A stretch of DNA of 55,615 bases from the NCBI RefSeq assembly GCF_001577525.1, contig NZ_CP013015.1, forward strand, positions 2,124,607 to 2,180,221. The letters run 5' to 3'. Position 1 is the first letter of the stretch. Each line of letters begins with the position of its first letter. The notes beneath the pieces are model-generated. The model was not told the origin of the DNA. It did not search any database and worked only from the letters and a program-made list of their open reading frames with translations. This stretch comes from Candidatus Desulfofervidus auxilii (GTDB taxonomy: Bacteria > Desulfobacterota > Desulfofervidia > Desulfofervidales > Desulfofervidaceae). Positions 26,205-34,258 of the stretch are shown one piece after another. The position numbers and the translations under genes were made by a program.

Positions 26205-27026
26205 ATGGATTTTCGTCTTTTTATATTACCCTTGATAGCCTTTATCATTGCTAGTCTTACTTCACAGGCTGGAGTTTCAGGGGCATTTCTGCTTATGCCT
26301 GTTCAAATAAGTCTTTTGGGCATTACTTCTCCTATAGCAAGTGCTACCAATCTGGCTTATAATATAATCGCTATCCCCAGTGGCATTCAGAGATTTAGGA
26401 AAGAAAAGAGGTTTTTGGTTCCCTTGGCCCTTTCTATTATAGCAGGAAGTATTCCTGGAGCATTTATCGGGGCATTTATTAGAACCAATTTTCTGCTTAA
26501 TCCCAAACCCTTTAAATTATTTGTTGGCCTTGTCTTAATGTGCCTTGGCTTGAGATTAATATTGGTGAGAAAGAAGAAAATACAGGCGGTTACTGAAATT
26601 CAAATTAAACAGATATCCTTTAAAAAGGTCACATTTTCTTTTGCTCATGAAGATTTTTCTTTTTCACCTATTGTTATCTTTTTACTTGTTCTTTTCACTG
26701 GAACTATCTCTGGGGCTTATGGAATTGGGGGTGGGGCATTACTAGCCCCTATCTTGATTTCGGTATTTATGTTACCACCCCATGCTATCGCTAGTTCCAC
26801 CCTTACAGGCACATTTACTACTTCTATAATGGGCGTATGTTTTTACTACTTGTTAGGTTATCCACCTGATTGGGAAATTGCTATTTTGTTTGGTATAGGG
26901 GGTATGCTAGGTATGTATACTGGGGCAAGGATACAAAAATATATTCCTGAAAGGGTAATAAAAACCATCCTTGCCTTTCTCATTTTTATCCCCGCAGCAA
27001 AGTATATTTTAGGTTATTTCAGGTAG
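26205..27026 (+). CDS. TauE/SafE family exporter, second copy
   Basis: This 273-residue membrane protein has about eight spans. The two half-repeats are SLTSQAGVSGAFLLMPVQIS and GAYGIGGGALLAPILISVFM, and the conserved SSTLTGTFTTSIMG lies near the end. It is distinct from the copy at 22042 in length and sequence. The start at 26205 has AAAGGAGCGGA upstream. It is 43 bp after the porin, in the same direction, and is likely transcribed from the same sigma-54 promoter. It is convergent with coaE, overlapping it by 13 bp. Confidence 0.88.
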   Translation: MDFRLFILPLIAFIIASLTSQAGVSGAFLLMPVQISLLGITSPIASATNLAYNIIAIPSGIQRFRKEKRFLVPLALSIIAGSIPGAFIGAFIRTNFLLNPKPFKLFVGLVLMCLGLRLILVRKKKIQAVTEIQIKQISFKKVTFSFAHEDFSFSPIVIFLLVLFTGTISGAYGIGGGALLAPILISVFMLPPHAIASSTLTGTFTTSIMGVCFYYLLGYPPDWEIAILFGIGGMLGMYTGARIQKYIPERVIKTILAFLIFIPAAKYILGYFR

Positions 27027-27625
27027 AAAGCAACTTTAAAATAGTCAGTTATTAATTTCCTCCAGATTTCTTTTACCTGTTTTTCAGTAGTATTTAAATC
27101 ACCATTATTATCTATGACAAAATGCGCCTTATTTATTTTCTTTTCTATAGGCCATTGTAGGGCAAGAATTTTTTCTGCCTCTTGTAGGGAAAGCCCCTTT
27201 TTTTGCAAACGGCTGAGACATCTTTCTTTACTTGCATAAACCACAATCACTTTGTCAAAATCGCTTTCCCAACCTACCTCAAATAAAAGGGGAATTTCAA
27301 TTATAACCAATTTTTCTTTCAATTGATTCAGGATTTCCATAATTTTGGCATAAATCCTAGGGTGTAAAATGGTTTCTAAAATTTGTTTATCTTTTTTAGA
27401 AGAAATAAGTCTTTGGCGCAGGTAACTGGTGTTTAAAGTTTTATCCGGGTTGAGGCATTCTTTGCCAAAATAATTTACAATTTCATGATAACTTTTTTGG
27501 CAAGGGATAAAGAAGTTATGGCAGATTTTATCTGCATTTATAACCTCAGCTCCTAATGCTTTAAACATCTCTGATACAGTGGTCTTTCCACTACCTGGAC
27601 TACCAGTAAGAGCAATCTTAAGCAT
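27014..27625 (-). CDS. coaE: Dephospho-CoA kinase
   Basis: CoaE phosphorylates dephospho-CoA in the last step of CoA synthesis. The P-loop GSPGSGKT spans residues 8-15, and EVINADKICHNFF, LVIIEIPLLFEVGWESDFDK and the lid-region Arg (CLSRLQKKG) are present. The length of 203 residues is normal. The start overlaps the end of the pseudouridine synthase gene by 8 bp, so the two are coupled. Confidence 0.94.
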   Translation of the reverse strand: MLKIALTGSPGSGKTTVSEMFKALGAEVINADKICHNFFIPCQKSYHEIVNYFGKECLNPDKTLNTSYLRQRLISSKKDKQILETILHPRIYAKIMEILNQLKEKLVIIEIPLLFEVGWESDFDKVIVVYASKERCLSRLQKKGLSLQEAEKILALQWPIEKKINKAHFVIDNNGDLNTTEKQVKEIWRKLITDYFKVAFYLK

Positions 27626-28571
27626 CTGCCACTTGCTTTAAAGAGTTAATGACCTCTTTCATATCCGCTGGTAATGGTGCTTCAAATTTCATATCTTCTT
27701 TGGTAACAGGATGAATGAACTGTAACTGCCAAGAATGAAGCATAAGCCTGGGTATTTGTTGGAATATCTGTCTTACTTTCTTCAATGGAATCTGTTTGAT
27801 TTTGCTTTTACGGAAATAAATAGGGTCACCTAAAATGGGATGGCCAATAGAGCTAAGGTGAACTCGAATCTGATGAGTGCGGCCGGTTTGGGGTTCACAG
27901 AGTAAAAGAGCTGAATGAGGAAAGGTTTCTTTTCTTTGCCATGAAGTTAAGGCTGAGCGCGGATTTTTGGTTTTAATAGAAATCTTTTTTCGTTCCTTAG
28001 GATGACGTCCTAGAGAAAAATCTATCACTCCCGTTTTTCCCTTTGGGATTTCAAATACCAAGGCCAAGTATTGTTTTTTGATTATTCTTTCTTTAAATTG
28101 TTGGCTCAATTCTTGATGGGCAACATCATTTTTAGCCACCAGCATAAGGCCTGAGGTATCTTTGTCTAATCTATGAACAATACCTGGTCTTTTCACACCG
28201 CCAATTCCAGAAAGATGGTTACAGTGATAGAGAAGGGCATGCACCAATGTTCCCTTTAGATGACCTGGTGCAGGATGAACCACCAGACCAGGTGGCTTGT
28301 TAAGAACCACTAAATCTTCATCTTCATAAATAATATCTAAAGGAATAGGCTCAGGGGTAATATCTAATTCTACAGGAGGAAGAGGAGAAAAAACCACCCT
28401 TTCTTTTCCCTTTAATTTGTAGTTAGCTTTAGTAACAATTTTATCATTGACCTCTACTCGCCCTTGGTCAATAGCTTTTTTTATTTGAGAACGGGTAAGG
28501 CCGGTTAATTCTGTTAAAAAGATATCCAATCTTTTGCCCACATGGTTGGAGGAACAAAAGAAGCGCTTCAC
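27618..28571 (-). CDS. rluD: RluD-type 23S rRNA pseudouridine synthase
   Basis: The 317 residues contain an N-terminal S4 RNA-binding domain (RLDIFLTELTGLTRSQIKKA) and an RluA-type catalytic domain. The catalytic Asp136 lies in IVHRLDKDTSGLMLVAKND, and GRTHQIRVHLSSIGHPILGD is the conserved C-terminal motif. It probably modifies helix 69 of 23S rRNA. RluC/RluB-type alternatives cannot be fully excluded, but the S4 plus RluA layout and length fit RluD. It overlaps the CarD-like gene by 4 bp. Confidence 0.9.
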   Translation of the reverse strand: MKRFFCSSNHVGKRLDIFLTELTGLTRSQIKKAIDQGRVEVNDKIVTKANYKLKGKERVVFSPLPPVELDITPEPIPLDIIYEDEDLVVLNKPPGLVVHPAPGHLKGTLVHALLYHCNHLSGIGGVKRPGIVHRLDKDTSGLMLVAKNDVAHQELSQQFKERIIKKQYLALVFEIPKGKTGVIDFSLGRHPKERKKISIKTKNPRSALTSWQRKETFPHSALLLCEPQTGRTHQIRVHLSSIGHPILGDPIYFRKSKIKQIPLKKVRQIFQQIPRLMLHSWQLQFIHPVTKEDMKFEAPLPADMKEVINSLKQVADA

Positions 28572-29056
28572 AGATTTAAAATTTCTCTAATTTGTGTGTC
28601 TACTACTTCTTCAGGAGATTGATGGACAATGGAAATTTCCTGAACTAACAATTTTCGGGCGGTATTTAACAATTTTTTTTCGCTAAAGGAAAGTGTTTTT
28701 TCTTCTCTTAATAAAGCCAAATCTCTCAATACTTCAGCAGTATCATAAATACAGCCGGTCTTTAATTTGTCCATAAGCTCTTTATGTCTTTTATTATAGC
28801 TTCCGCCATTGAGAGATAATCTTTTACCTTCCTTTAAAACACAAAAGACTTTAGGAATTTCCTCTTTGGAGATAAGTGGCCTTAGTCCAACTGATTGGAC
28901 ATTATCTGTAGGTATCATAATAACCATATTATTTTCTAAAAGTTGCACAATATAAAAACTTCTTTTCTCTCCTTCTAAAAGATTTTTTGATTCAATAGAC
29001 TTTATAACTCCGATCCCATGAGTGGGATATACCACCAAATCACCTACTTTAAACAT
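28568..29056 (-). CDS. CarD-family RNA-polymerase-binding regulator
   Basis: This protein of about 162 residues carries the CarD/TRCF RNA-polymerase-interaction domain at its N-terminus (MFKVGDLVVYPTHGIGVIKS, YIVQLLENNMVIMIPTDNV). A helical C-terminal domain (LLREEKTLSFSEKKLLNTAR) contacts promoter DNA in the family. CarD proteins stabilise open complexes at many promoters. The first of two nearby ATGs (29065) lacks a clear RBS advantage, so I use MFKVGDL. It heads the minus-strand set carD-rluD-coaE. Confidence 0.93.
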   Translation of the reverse strand: MFKVGDLVVYPTHGIGVIKSIESKNLLEGEKRSFYIVQLLENNMVIMIPTDNVQSVGLRPLISKEEIPKVFCVLKEGKRLSLNGGSYNKRHKELMDKLKTGCIYDTAEVLRDLALLREEKTLSFSEKKLLNTARKLLVQEISIVHQSPEEVVDTQIREILNL

Positions 29057-29150
29057 GGCGACCATTATACCACATTTTTACAAAAATGCAAAATTATTGC
29101 AGTCATGGTAAAATTTCATTATTATAACACTAAAGACCTGGAGATATTAA

Positions 29151-30860
29151 ATGCACAACCAAGAAGTAGCCAGAGTTTTTTATGAAATTGCTAATTTATT
29201 AGAGATAAAAGGAGAAAATCCTTTCCGTATTAGAGCATATAGACGGGCAGCCCAAAATATAGAAAATCTAGCAGAAGATATAACTAAAGTAATCCAAACA
29301 AATAGGAAAATACCAGGAATTGGTCAAGATTTAATACAAAAAATTAAGGAGATTATCCATACAGGCACTTTGCAAATGTATGAAGAATTAAAAAAAGAAA
29401 TACCGCCAGGATTACTTGACTTAGTAGCTATTCCTGGTGTAGGTCCTCGGACTGCTAAAACAATTTATGAACATTATGGCATCACCAGTTTAGATGATTT
29501 AGAAAAATTGTGTTTAGAACACAAAATTCAAAAGTTACCTGGCTTTAAGGCCAAAACAGAAGAAAACATTTTAAAAGGCATCCAATTGGTAAAAAAGGGA
29601 AGAGAAAGAAGACCATTGGGTCTTATTTTACCTGTGTCTGAAGAAATCATCAGAACTTTGAAGAAAAAATGCCATTTAGAAAGAATTGATATAGCAGGTA
29701 GTGTCCGAAGAAGGCGGGAAACAGTAAAAGATATTGATATTTTAGTTTGCTCTTCTGCACCTCAAGAGGTAATGGAAGTATTTACCAAACTGCCTATAGT
29801 GAGCGATGTTATTGCCAAAGGCAAAACTAAATCCAGTATTCGGACCCAAGATGGCTTGCAGGTTGATTTGCGGGTAGTGGAAAAGAACTGTTATGGGGCG
29901 GCTCTTTGTTACTTCACAGGGTCAAAGGCACATAATATTCGTATTCGGGAGTTGGCTATCAAAAAGGGGCTAAAAATTAACGAATATGGAATTTTTGAAG
30001 GAGACAATTATATTGGCGGTAAAGAGGAAGAAGAGGTTTTTAAAGCAGTGGGGTTGCCTTATATTCCACCTGAATTAAGGGAAGACAGAGGAGAGATTGA
30101 GGCGGGTTTACAAAATAAATTGCCAAAATTATTAGAATTAAGAGAAATTAAAGGAGATTTACATGTGCACTCAAAATATAGTGATGGGGCTGCCACTTTG
30201 TCAGAAATTGCTGAGAAGGCCAGAGAAATGGGACTACAATGGGTAGCGGTATGTGACCATTCCCAGAGTTTAAAAGTGGCAGGTGGTGTTTCTGTTGAAG
30301 ATTTAAGAAGAAAAAGAAAAGAAATAGAGATTTTTAACCAGTCTAGCTCTGATATAAAATTATTGTGTGGGACAGAAGTAGATATCCTAAACGATGGTTC
30401 ATTAGATTACCCTGATGAAATATTGAAGGAATTGGATTTTGTAATAGCAGCAATTCATACTGGTTTCAAACAAGATGAGGCTACTTTAACTACAAGGATG
30501 GTAAGGGCTATGGAAAATCCTTATGTCCATAGTATTGCCCATCCCACTGGCCGTATTATTAATGAAAGAGAGGGATACTCACTCAACTTAGAACAGGTTT
30601 TTGCTAAGGCTGTCCAAACCAATACATGTTTGGAAATCAACGCCTATTTTAAAAGACTTGATTTAAATGATATCCTCTCAAAAACCGCCAGAGACAAAGG
30701 AATAAAATTGACCATAGGCACAGACGCCCACATCTTAGACCAAATGGAATACTTGCGCCTAGGTGTGTTTGTTGCCAGGAGGGGATGGTTAGAAAAAGGA
30801 GATGTTTTAAACACTATGAGCTATGACCAGCTTATACATTTTTTAAAAAGAAAAAAATGA
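29151..30860 (+). CDS. polX: Family X DNA polymerase with PHP exonuclease domain
   Basis: This 569-residue bacterial PolX starts with HhH motifs (NPFRIRAYRRAAQNIENLA, LVAIPGVGPRTAKTIYEHYG). The nucleotidyltransferase palm follows, with AGSVRRRRETVKDIDILVCS and a second Asp in LQVDLRVVE. From residue ~335 a PHP domain carries metal ligands (GDLHVHSKYSDG, AVCDHS, HTGF, AHPTGR, GTDAH). These enzymes fill short gaps and trim 3' ends in base-excision repair. It is followed with a 4-bp overlap by a DUF374 gene. Confidence 0.95.
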   Translation: MHNQEVARVFYEIANLLEIKGENPFRIRAYRRAAQNIENLAEDITKVIQTNRKIPGIGQDLIQKIKEIIHTGTLQMYEELKKEIPPGLLDLVAIPGVGPRTAKTIYEHYGITSLDDLEKLCLEHKIQKLPGFKAKTEENILKGIQLVKKGRERRPLGLILPVSEEIIRTLKKKCHLERIDIAGSVRRRRETVKDIDILVCSSAPQEVMEVFTKLPIVSDVIAKGKTKSSIRTQDGLQVDLRVVEKNCYGAALCYFTGSKAHNIRIRELAIKKGLKINEYGIFEGDNYIGGKEEEEVFKAVGLPYIPPELREDRGEIEAGLQNKLPKLLELREIKGDLHVHSKYSDGAATLSEIAEKAREMGLQWVAVCDHSQSLKVAGGVSVEDLRRKRKEIEIFNQSSSDIKLLCGTEVDILNDGSLDYPDEILKELDFVIAAIHTGFKQDEATLTTRMVRAMENPYVHSIAHPTGRIINEREGYSLNLEQVFAKAVQTNTCLEINAYFKRLDLNDILSKTARDKGIKLTIGTDAHILDQMEYLRLGVFVARRGWLEKGDVLNTMSYDQLIHFLKRKK

Positions 30861-31477
30861 TTAAGAAACTGGCTAGTTCCCTTGCGCCTTTGTTTATAGA
30901 TTTCTTGTATAAAACCTGCCGAATAAAGGAGAAATTTTTGTCTTCTTTGCCTTATTCTCCCGTTATTTATGCAGGTTGGCATGGAATTCTACCTGGTATT
31001 TTCCTTCTAGGCCGCAAGAGAAAAATTGCTACTATCGTGAGTAAAAGTGAAGATGGAGAGTTGATAGTTCCAGCATTTAAAAAGTTTGGATTCACTGTAT
31101 TTAGAGGTTCTAGTCATAGAGGGGGAATTCCAGCCTTAAAACAACTCGCAAATATCCTCAAACAAGGCTATGATGTAGGTTTAGCTGTAGATGGCTCTCA
31201 GGGACCATTACACAAGGTGCAAGGAGGGGTCTTATTTCTGGCCCGACATTCTGGATACCCTATTGTTCCTTTAAATGTAGTTTATAAATATAGTATAACA
31301 CTTCCCAGTTGGGATAAAATGGAGATACCCATTCCTTTTTCTTCTGGAGTAGTAGTTTATGGGAAACCACTTTATGTGTCTAAATCCGCTAATAAGGATG
31401 AAATTAATAAATTGGCCTTAGAATTAGAAAAATATCTTTTTTATTTAGGAACTTTAGGAAAGGAATGGCTAAGGTAA
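30857..31477 (+). CDS. DUF374 lysophospholipid/lipid-A acyltransferase-like protein
   Basis: This 206-residue protein contains the DUF374 signature: WHGILPGIFLL near the start, SKSEDGELIVPAFKKFGF, RGSSHRGGIPALKQL and LAVDGSQGPLHKVQGGVLFLA. The family is related to LpxL/LpxM-type acyltransferases and usually acts in lipid A or phospholipid modification at the inner membrane. It begins at the ATGA overlap with polX. Its 3' end overlaps the convergent lipoprotein gene by 37 bp. Confidence 0.87.
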   Translation: MIKKLASSLAPLFIDFLYKTCRIKEKFLSSLPYSPVIYAGWHGILPGIFLLGRKRKIATIVSKSEDGELIVPAFKKFGFTVFRGSSHRGGIPALKQLANILKQGYDVGLAVDGSQGPLHKVQGGVLFLARHSGYPIVPLNVVYKYSITLPSWDKMEIPIPFSSGVVVYGKPLYVSKSANKDEINKLALELEKYLFYLGTLGKEWLR

Positions 31478-31965
31478 TAATTTAATACCCTATCAAATAT
31501 CTCAGGTGTAGTTGAGATCCAAAATACTAACAAATTTTTTTGAAATACAGCATGTTTTTGCCCCATGCCTGAGAAGGTATATAATTCTGTTTCATTGGTA
31601 TTTTTAATCTTAAAATGATGAAATGGGGATTTGGGGTTTTGCATAATTTTTTCCATCATATTTTTTGTTTGAGATTCCGCTTCCTTTTGGGTATAAGCCT
31701 CTGAGACCCATATAGTAGCATCATGCCAATTGCCTTGAGAAAAGCTGCCTCTATAATGTGCTATCCAGGCATTTTTGAGGTGGATTTCAGTTCCATGTAA
31801 TTTATTTACCTCTTTTTTGGCCTGTTCACCTTTTATTATCTTCATTAGATGCAAATGAGGTAAAGTTTCTGGGAATAAAGAACCCATAGGTTTAGGCTTA
31901 CGTCCACAGCTCATAGAAACAATCAGGAAGATGATTAAAAATTTCAAAAAAGGCTTTTTGTCCAT
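31441..31965 (-). CDS. Putative lipoprotein of unknown function
   Basis: This 174-residue protein has a lipoprotein signal peptide (FLKFLIIFLIVSMSCGRKPK) with the lipid-anchored Cys near residue 20. The mature part has aromatic-rich beta segments (WIAHYRGSFSQGNWHDATIW) and no motif I can name. It may be anchored to either membrane. It is a single gene convergent with the DUF374 gene, with no operon partner. Confidence 0.7.
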   Translation of the reverse strand: MDKKPFLKFLIIFLIVSMSCGRKPKPMGSLFPETLPHLHLMKIIKGEQAKKEVNKLHGTEIHLKNAWIAHYRGSFSQGNWHDATIWVSEAYTQKEAESQTKNMMEKIMQNPKSPFHHFKIKNTNETELYTFSGMGQKHAVFQKNLLVFWISTTPEIFDRVLNYYLSHSFPKVPK

Positions 31966-32163
31966 ATTTTACATTATACTAAACAATATCTACATCTGCA
32001 AGGAAATAACACAGGGCCACGGCAAAGTCAGGCCATAAGTAATTTAATAAAAATAAAAAATCCAAATGCCAAATGAAATCCAAATGTCTAAATGCCAAAA
32101 CATTAAATCAGTGAGTAGTGAAATAGTGAGGGAACGAAATAGTCAAATGTAGTGGAATTGGGG
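31966..32163. other. Gene-free stretch with AAATCCAAATG-type words
   Basis: There is no gene. From 32040 to 32130 the sequence consists of permuted words such as aaatccaaatg, ccaaatg, tctaaatgcc and gtgaaatagtgaggg. The style matches 1060-1110. It leads directly into the longer repeat at 32164. Confidence 0.5.
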
Positions 32164-32490
32164 TCAAACCTACAAAATACAGTTAAGAAAATAGAAAACG
32201 GAAAACAGAAATTCCCAGTTCCCAATTCTAACATGTAAACGTGTCAATGTGTCAACGTGTTAACGTGCATAAAGAAGGAAAGGGAAACGGGAAACAGAAA
32301 ATAGAAATTCCCAATTCCCATTTCCAACGTGTTAACTTGCAACTTTTTAACTTGCCAACTTTCCAACTTGCAACTTTGTAATGCCTCAATCAAAAAGAAG
32401 ACTAGAATTGACTAGAGACTAAGGACTAGGGACTAAGGACTAAGCACGTCTCATCGTGTAACCGTGCTAACGTTCCAATTTGACAGAAGG
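32164..32490 (+). repeat. Dispersed word-like repeat, copy A
   Basis: Bases 32164-32320 match the reverse complement of 55091-55259 almost base for base; one 7-base word is dropped and a few changes occur. The last 22 bases (32469-32490, ending CCAATTTGAC) match the reverse complement of 55021-55042. Between these anchors copy A carries an expanded set of ~10-11-bp words (aacgtgttaacttgc, actaaggactaggg). No coding potential is seen. This is a dispersed intergenic repeat of a kind I cannot name. Confidence 0.8.
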
Positions 32491-32680
32491 CGATTTTGCA
32501 TTTTTCAATTTGCATTCTGTATTGAGCCATCCTGCCTGTCGGCAGACAGGTGCGCTTATCATTTGGATCTCCGTTAAAATTACTTTGACGAAGTCCTACC
32601 CTATAAAATACCCTGCTATGGACATATGGTAAATAAAGTGGTTTTAATATAAAAAAAATTGCTGTAAAAAAGGCAATAAA
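32491..32680 (+). other. Leader of the DASS transporter gene with a REP-like hairpin
   Basis: More words (gattttgcatttttcaatttgc) are followed by CCTGTC-GGCA-GACAGG near 32532-32547, a short perfect hairpin like bacterial REP elements. The AT-rich part nearest 32681 should contain the transporter promoter. I see no strong -35/-10 pair and only a weak ribosome site. Confidence 0.35.
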
Positions 32681-34123
32681 ATGGCCAAGTTCAGTTTAAT
32701 TATTGCCCCTATTTTAAGTATCATATTAGTCCTTTTTCTTAATCTAAAACCAGGCAACCCTCAAGTCACATATACAGCAGCAGTAGCTTTACTTATGGCC
32801 ATCTGGTGGGTTACAGAAGCCATTCCTTTAGCCGTAACAGCCTTATTACCAGCGGTTTTATTTCCAATTCTGGGCATTATGAATGGGAAAGCCGTTTCTG
32901 CCTTTTATTTTAATGATGTGATACTTTTATTCATTGGTGGATTTATCGTAGCCCTAGCTATGCAGAGATGGAATTTTCATAAAAGGATTGCCTTAAAAAT
33001 CATGTTATGGATGGGTATAAACCCCTGGCAGGTTGTCCTAGGATTTATGGGGGCTACAGCATTTCTATCTATGTGGATTTCAAATACCGCTGCTACCATG
33101 GTCATGGTGCCTATAGCCATGGCCATTATTGCTAAATTAGAAGAAAACATTGAAGGGAAAAAGGTTTCTCGATTTTCTAAAGGACTTTTACTAGGCATTG
33201 CCTATGCAGCCTCTATTGGGGGAATGGCCACTTTGATAGGAACCCCCCCTAATCTGGCCTTAGTAAAAATCTTTTCTATCTATTTCCCTCAAGCCCCAGA
33301 GATTTCCTTTGCCAGGTGGTTTGTGTTTGCCCTCCCTCTAGTAATAGTGTTTTTTCTATGTGCCTGGTTATTAATTTTCCTGTTATTTTGTAAAAATGTG
33401 AAGTTTCAGGTCAATTTAGACATGTTTTATAAGGAATACAAAAAACTGGGCCCTATGAAATTTGAAGAGTGGGTAGTAATGATTGACTTTATTCTTCTGG
33501 CCTTATTATGGTTTACCAGAAAGGATATTCCTATTGGGGGATTTAGGATACCTGGTTGGTCCTCTCTATTCCCTGTCCCTAAGTTTATAGACGACGGAAC
33601 AGTAGCCATAGCCATGACTCTCCCCCTATTTTTTATACCTGCTAGAGACCATCAAACTATTATGGATTGGGAAACCGCATCCCAACTGCCTTGGGGCATT
33701 GTTTTGCTCTTTGGAGGTGGATTTGCCCTGGCAGCAGGTTTTAAACAATCAGGGTTATCAGCATGGTTTGGGGAGCAACTCCAAGGTCTGTCTTTCTTGC
33801 ATCCTTTTTTGATTATGATAGCCATCTCTCTATTAATGATAATTTTAACTCAATTTACCTCAAATACTGCTAGTACTCAAATGATTTTGCCTATTGTAGC
33901 TTCTATGAGTATAAGTTTAAGGATAAATCCGCTGCCTTTAATGGTCCTAACCACTCTCTCTGCTTCTTGTGCATTTATGTTACCAGTATCCACTCCCCCT
34001 AATGCCATTATCTTTGGCACTAATGCTATTAAAGTATTTGATATGGCCAAAACAGGAACTATCTTAAATCTCTTAGGAGCTATGTTGATTATTGCTTATA
34101 TTACTATATTTGGAACATTTTAA
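32681..34123 (+). CDS. DASS/SLC13 family sodium:anion symporter
   Basis: This 480-residue transporter has about 11-12 membrane spans and the two family motifs SNTAATMVMVPIAMAI and SNTASTQMILPIVASM, whose Ser-Asn-Thr triplets bind substrate carboxylate/anion and Na+. GGMATLIGTPPNLALV is also typical. Members import dicarboxylates, citrate or sulfate with sodium; sequence alone does not tell which. It stands alone between a repeat region and the convergent amidase gene. Given the sulfur theme of the window, sulfate or a sulfonate is possible but unproven. Confidence 0.92.
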   Translation: MAKFSLIIAPILSIILVLFLNLKPGNPQVTYTAAVALLMAIWWVTEAIPLAVTALLPAVLFPILGIMNGKAVSAFYFNDVILLFIGGFIVALAMQRWNFHKRIALKIMLWMGINPWQVVLGFMGATAFLSMWISNTAATMVMVPIAMAIIAKLEENIEGKKVSRFSKGLLLGIAYAASIGGMATLIGTPPNLALVKIFSIYFPQAPEISFARWFVFALPLVIVFFLCAWLLIFLLFCKNVKFQVNLDMFYKEYKKLGPMKFEEWVVMIDFILLALLWFTRKDIPIGGFRIPGWSSLFPVPKFIDDGTVAIAMTLPLFFIPARDHQTIMDWETASQLPWGIVLLFGGGFALAAGFKQSGLSAWFGEQLQGLSFLHPFLIMIAISLLMIILTQFTSNTASTQMILPIVASMSISLRINPLPLMVLTTLSASCAFMLPVSTPPNAIIFGTNAIKVFDMAKTGTILNLLGAMLIIAYITIFGTF

Positions 34124-34157
34124 AAAATTGCCCTGAAGGTTGTGGCAAAGCAATTTT
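34124..34157 (+). terminator. Hairpin after the DASS gene
   Basis: AAAATTGC / GCAATTTT arms immediately follow the TAA, with an inner TTGCC/GGCAA pairing. This is a plausible terminator. A 36-codon open frame (34174-34284) behind it has a weak GGAG and a hydrophobic tail, but it overlaps the amidase gene and I do not call it. Confidence 0.45.
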
Positions 34158-34258
34158 AATGGAGATTCAAATAATGAATAAAGCACAAACCAACCATGGC
34201 TTTAAGTTTTTACCTGTTTCACTTTTGCACCTGAAACTTTGGATTTTCACACTCTCTC

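Noticed and set aside
32040-32460. CRISPR array
   Set aside because: The words are 7-11 bp, degenerate and without constant repeat/spacer lengths; no cas genes are present.
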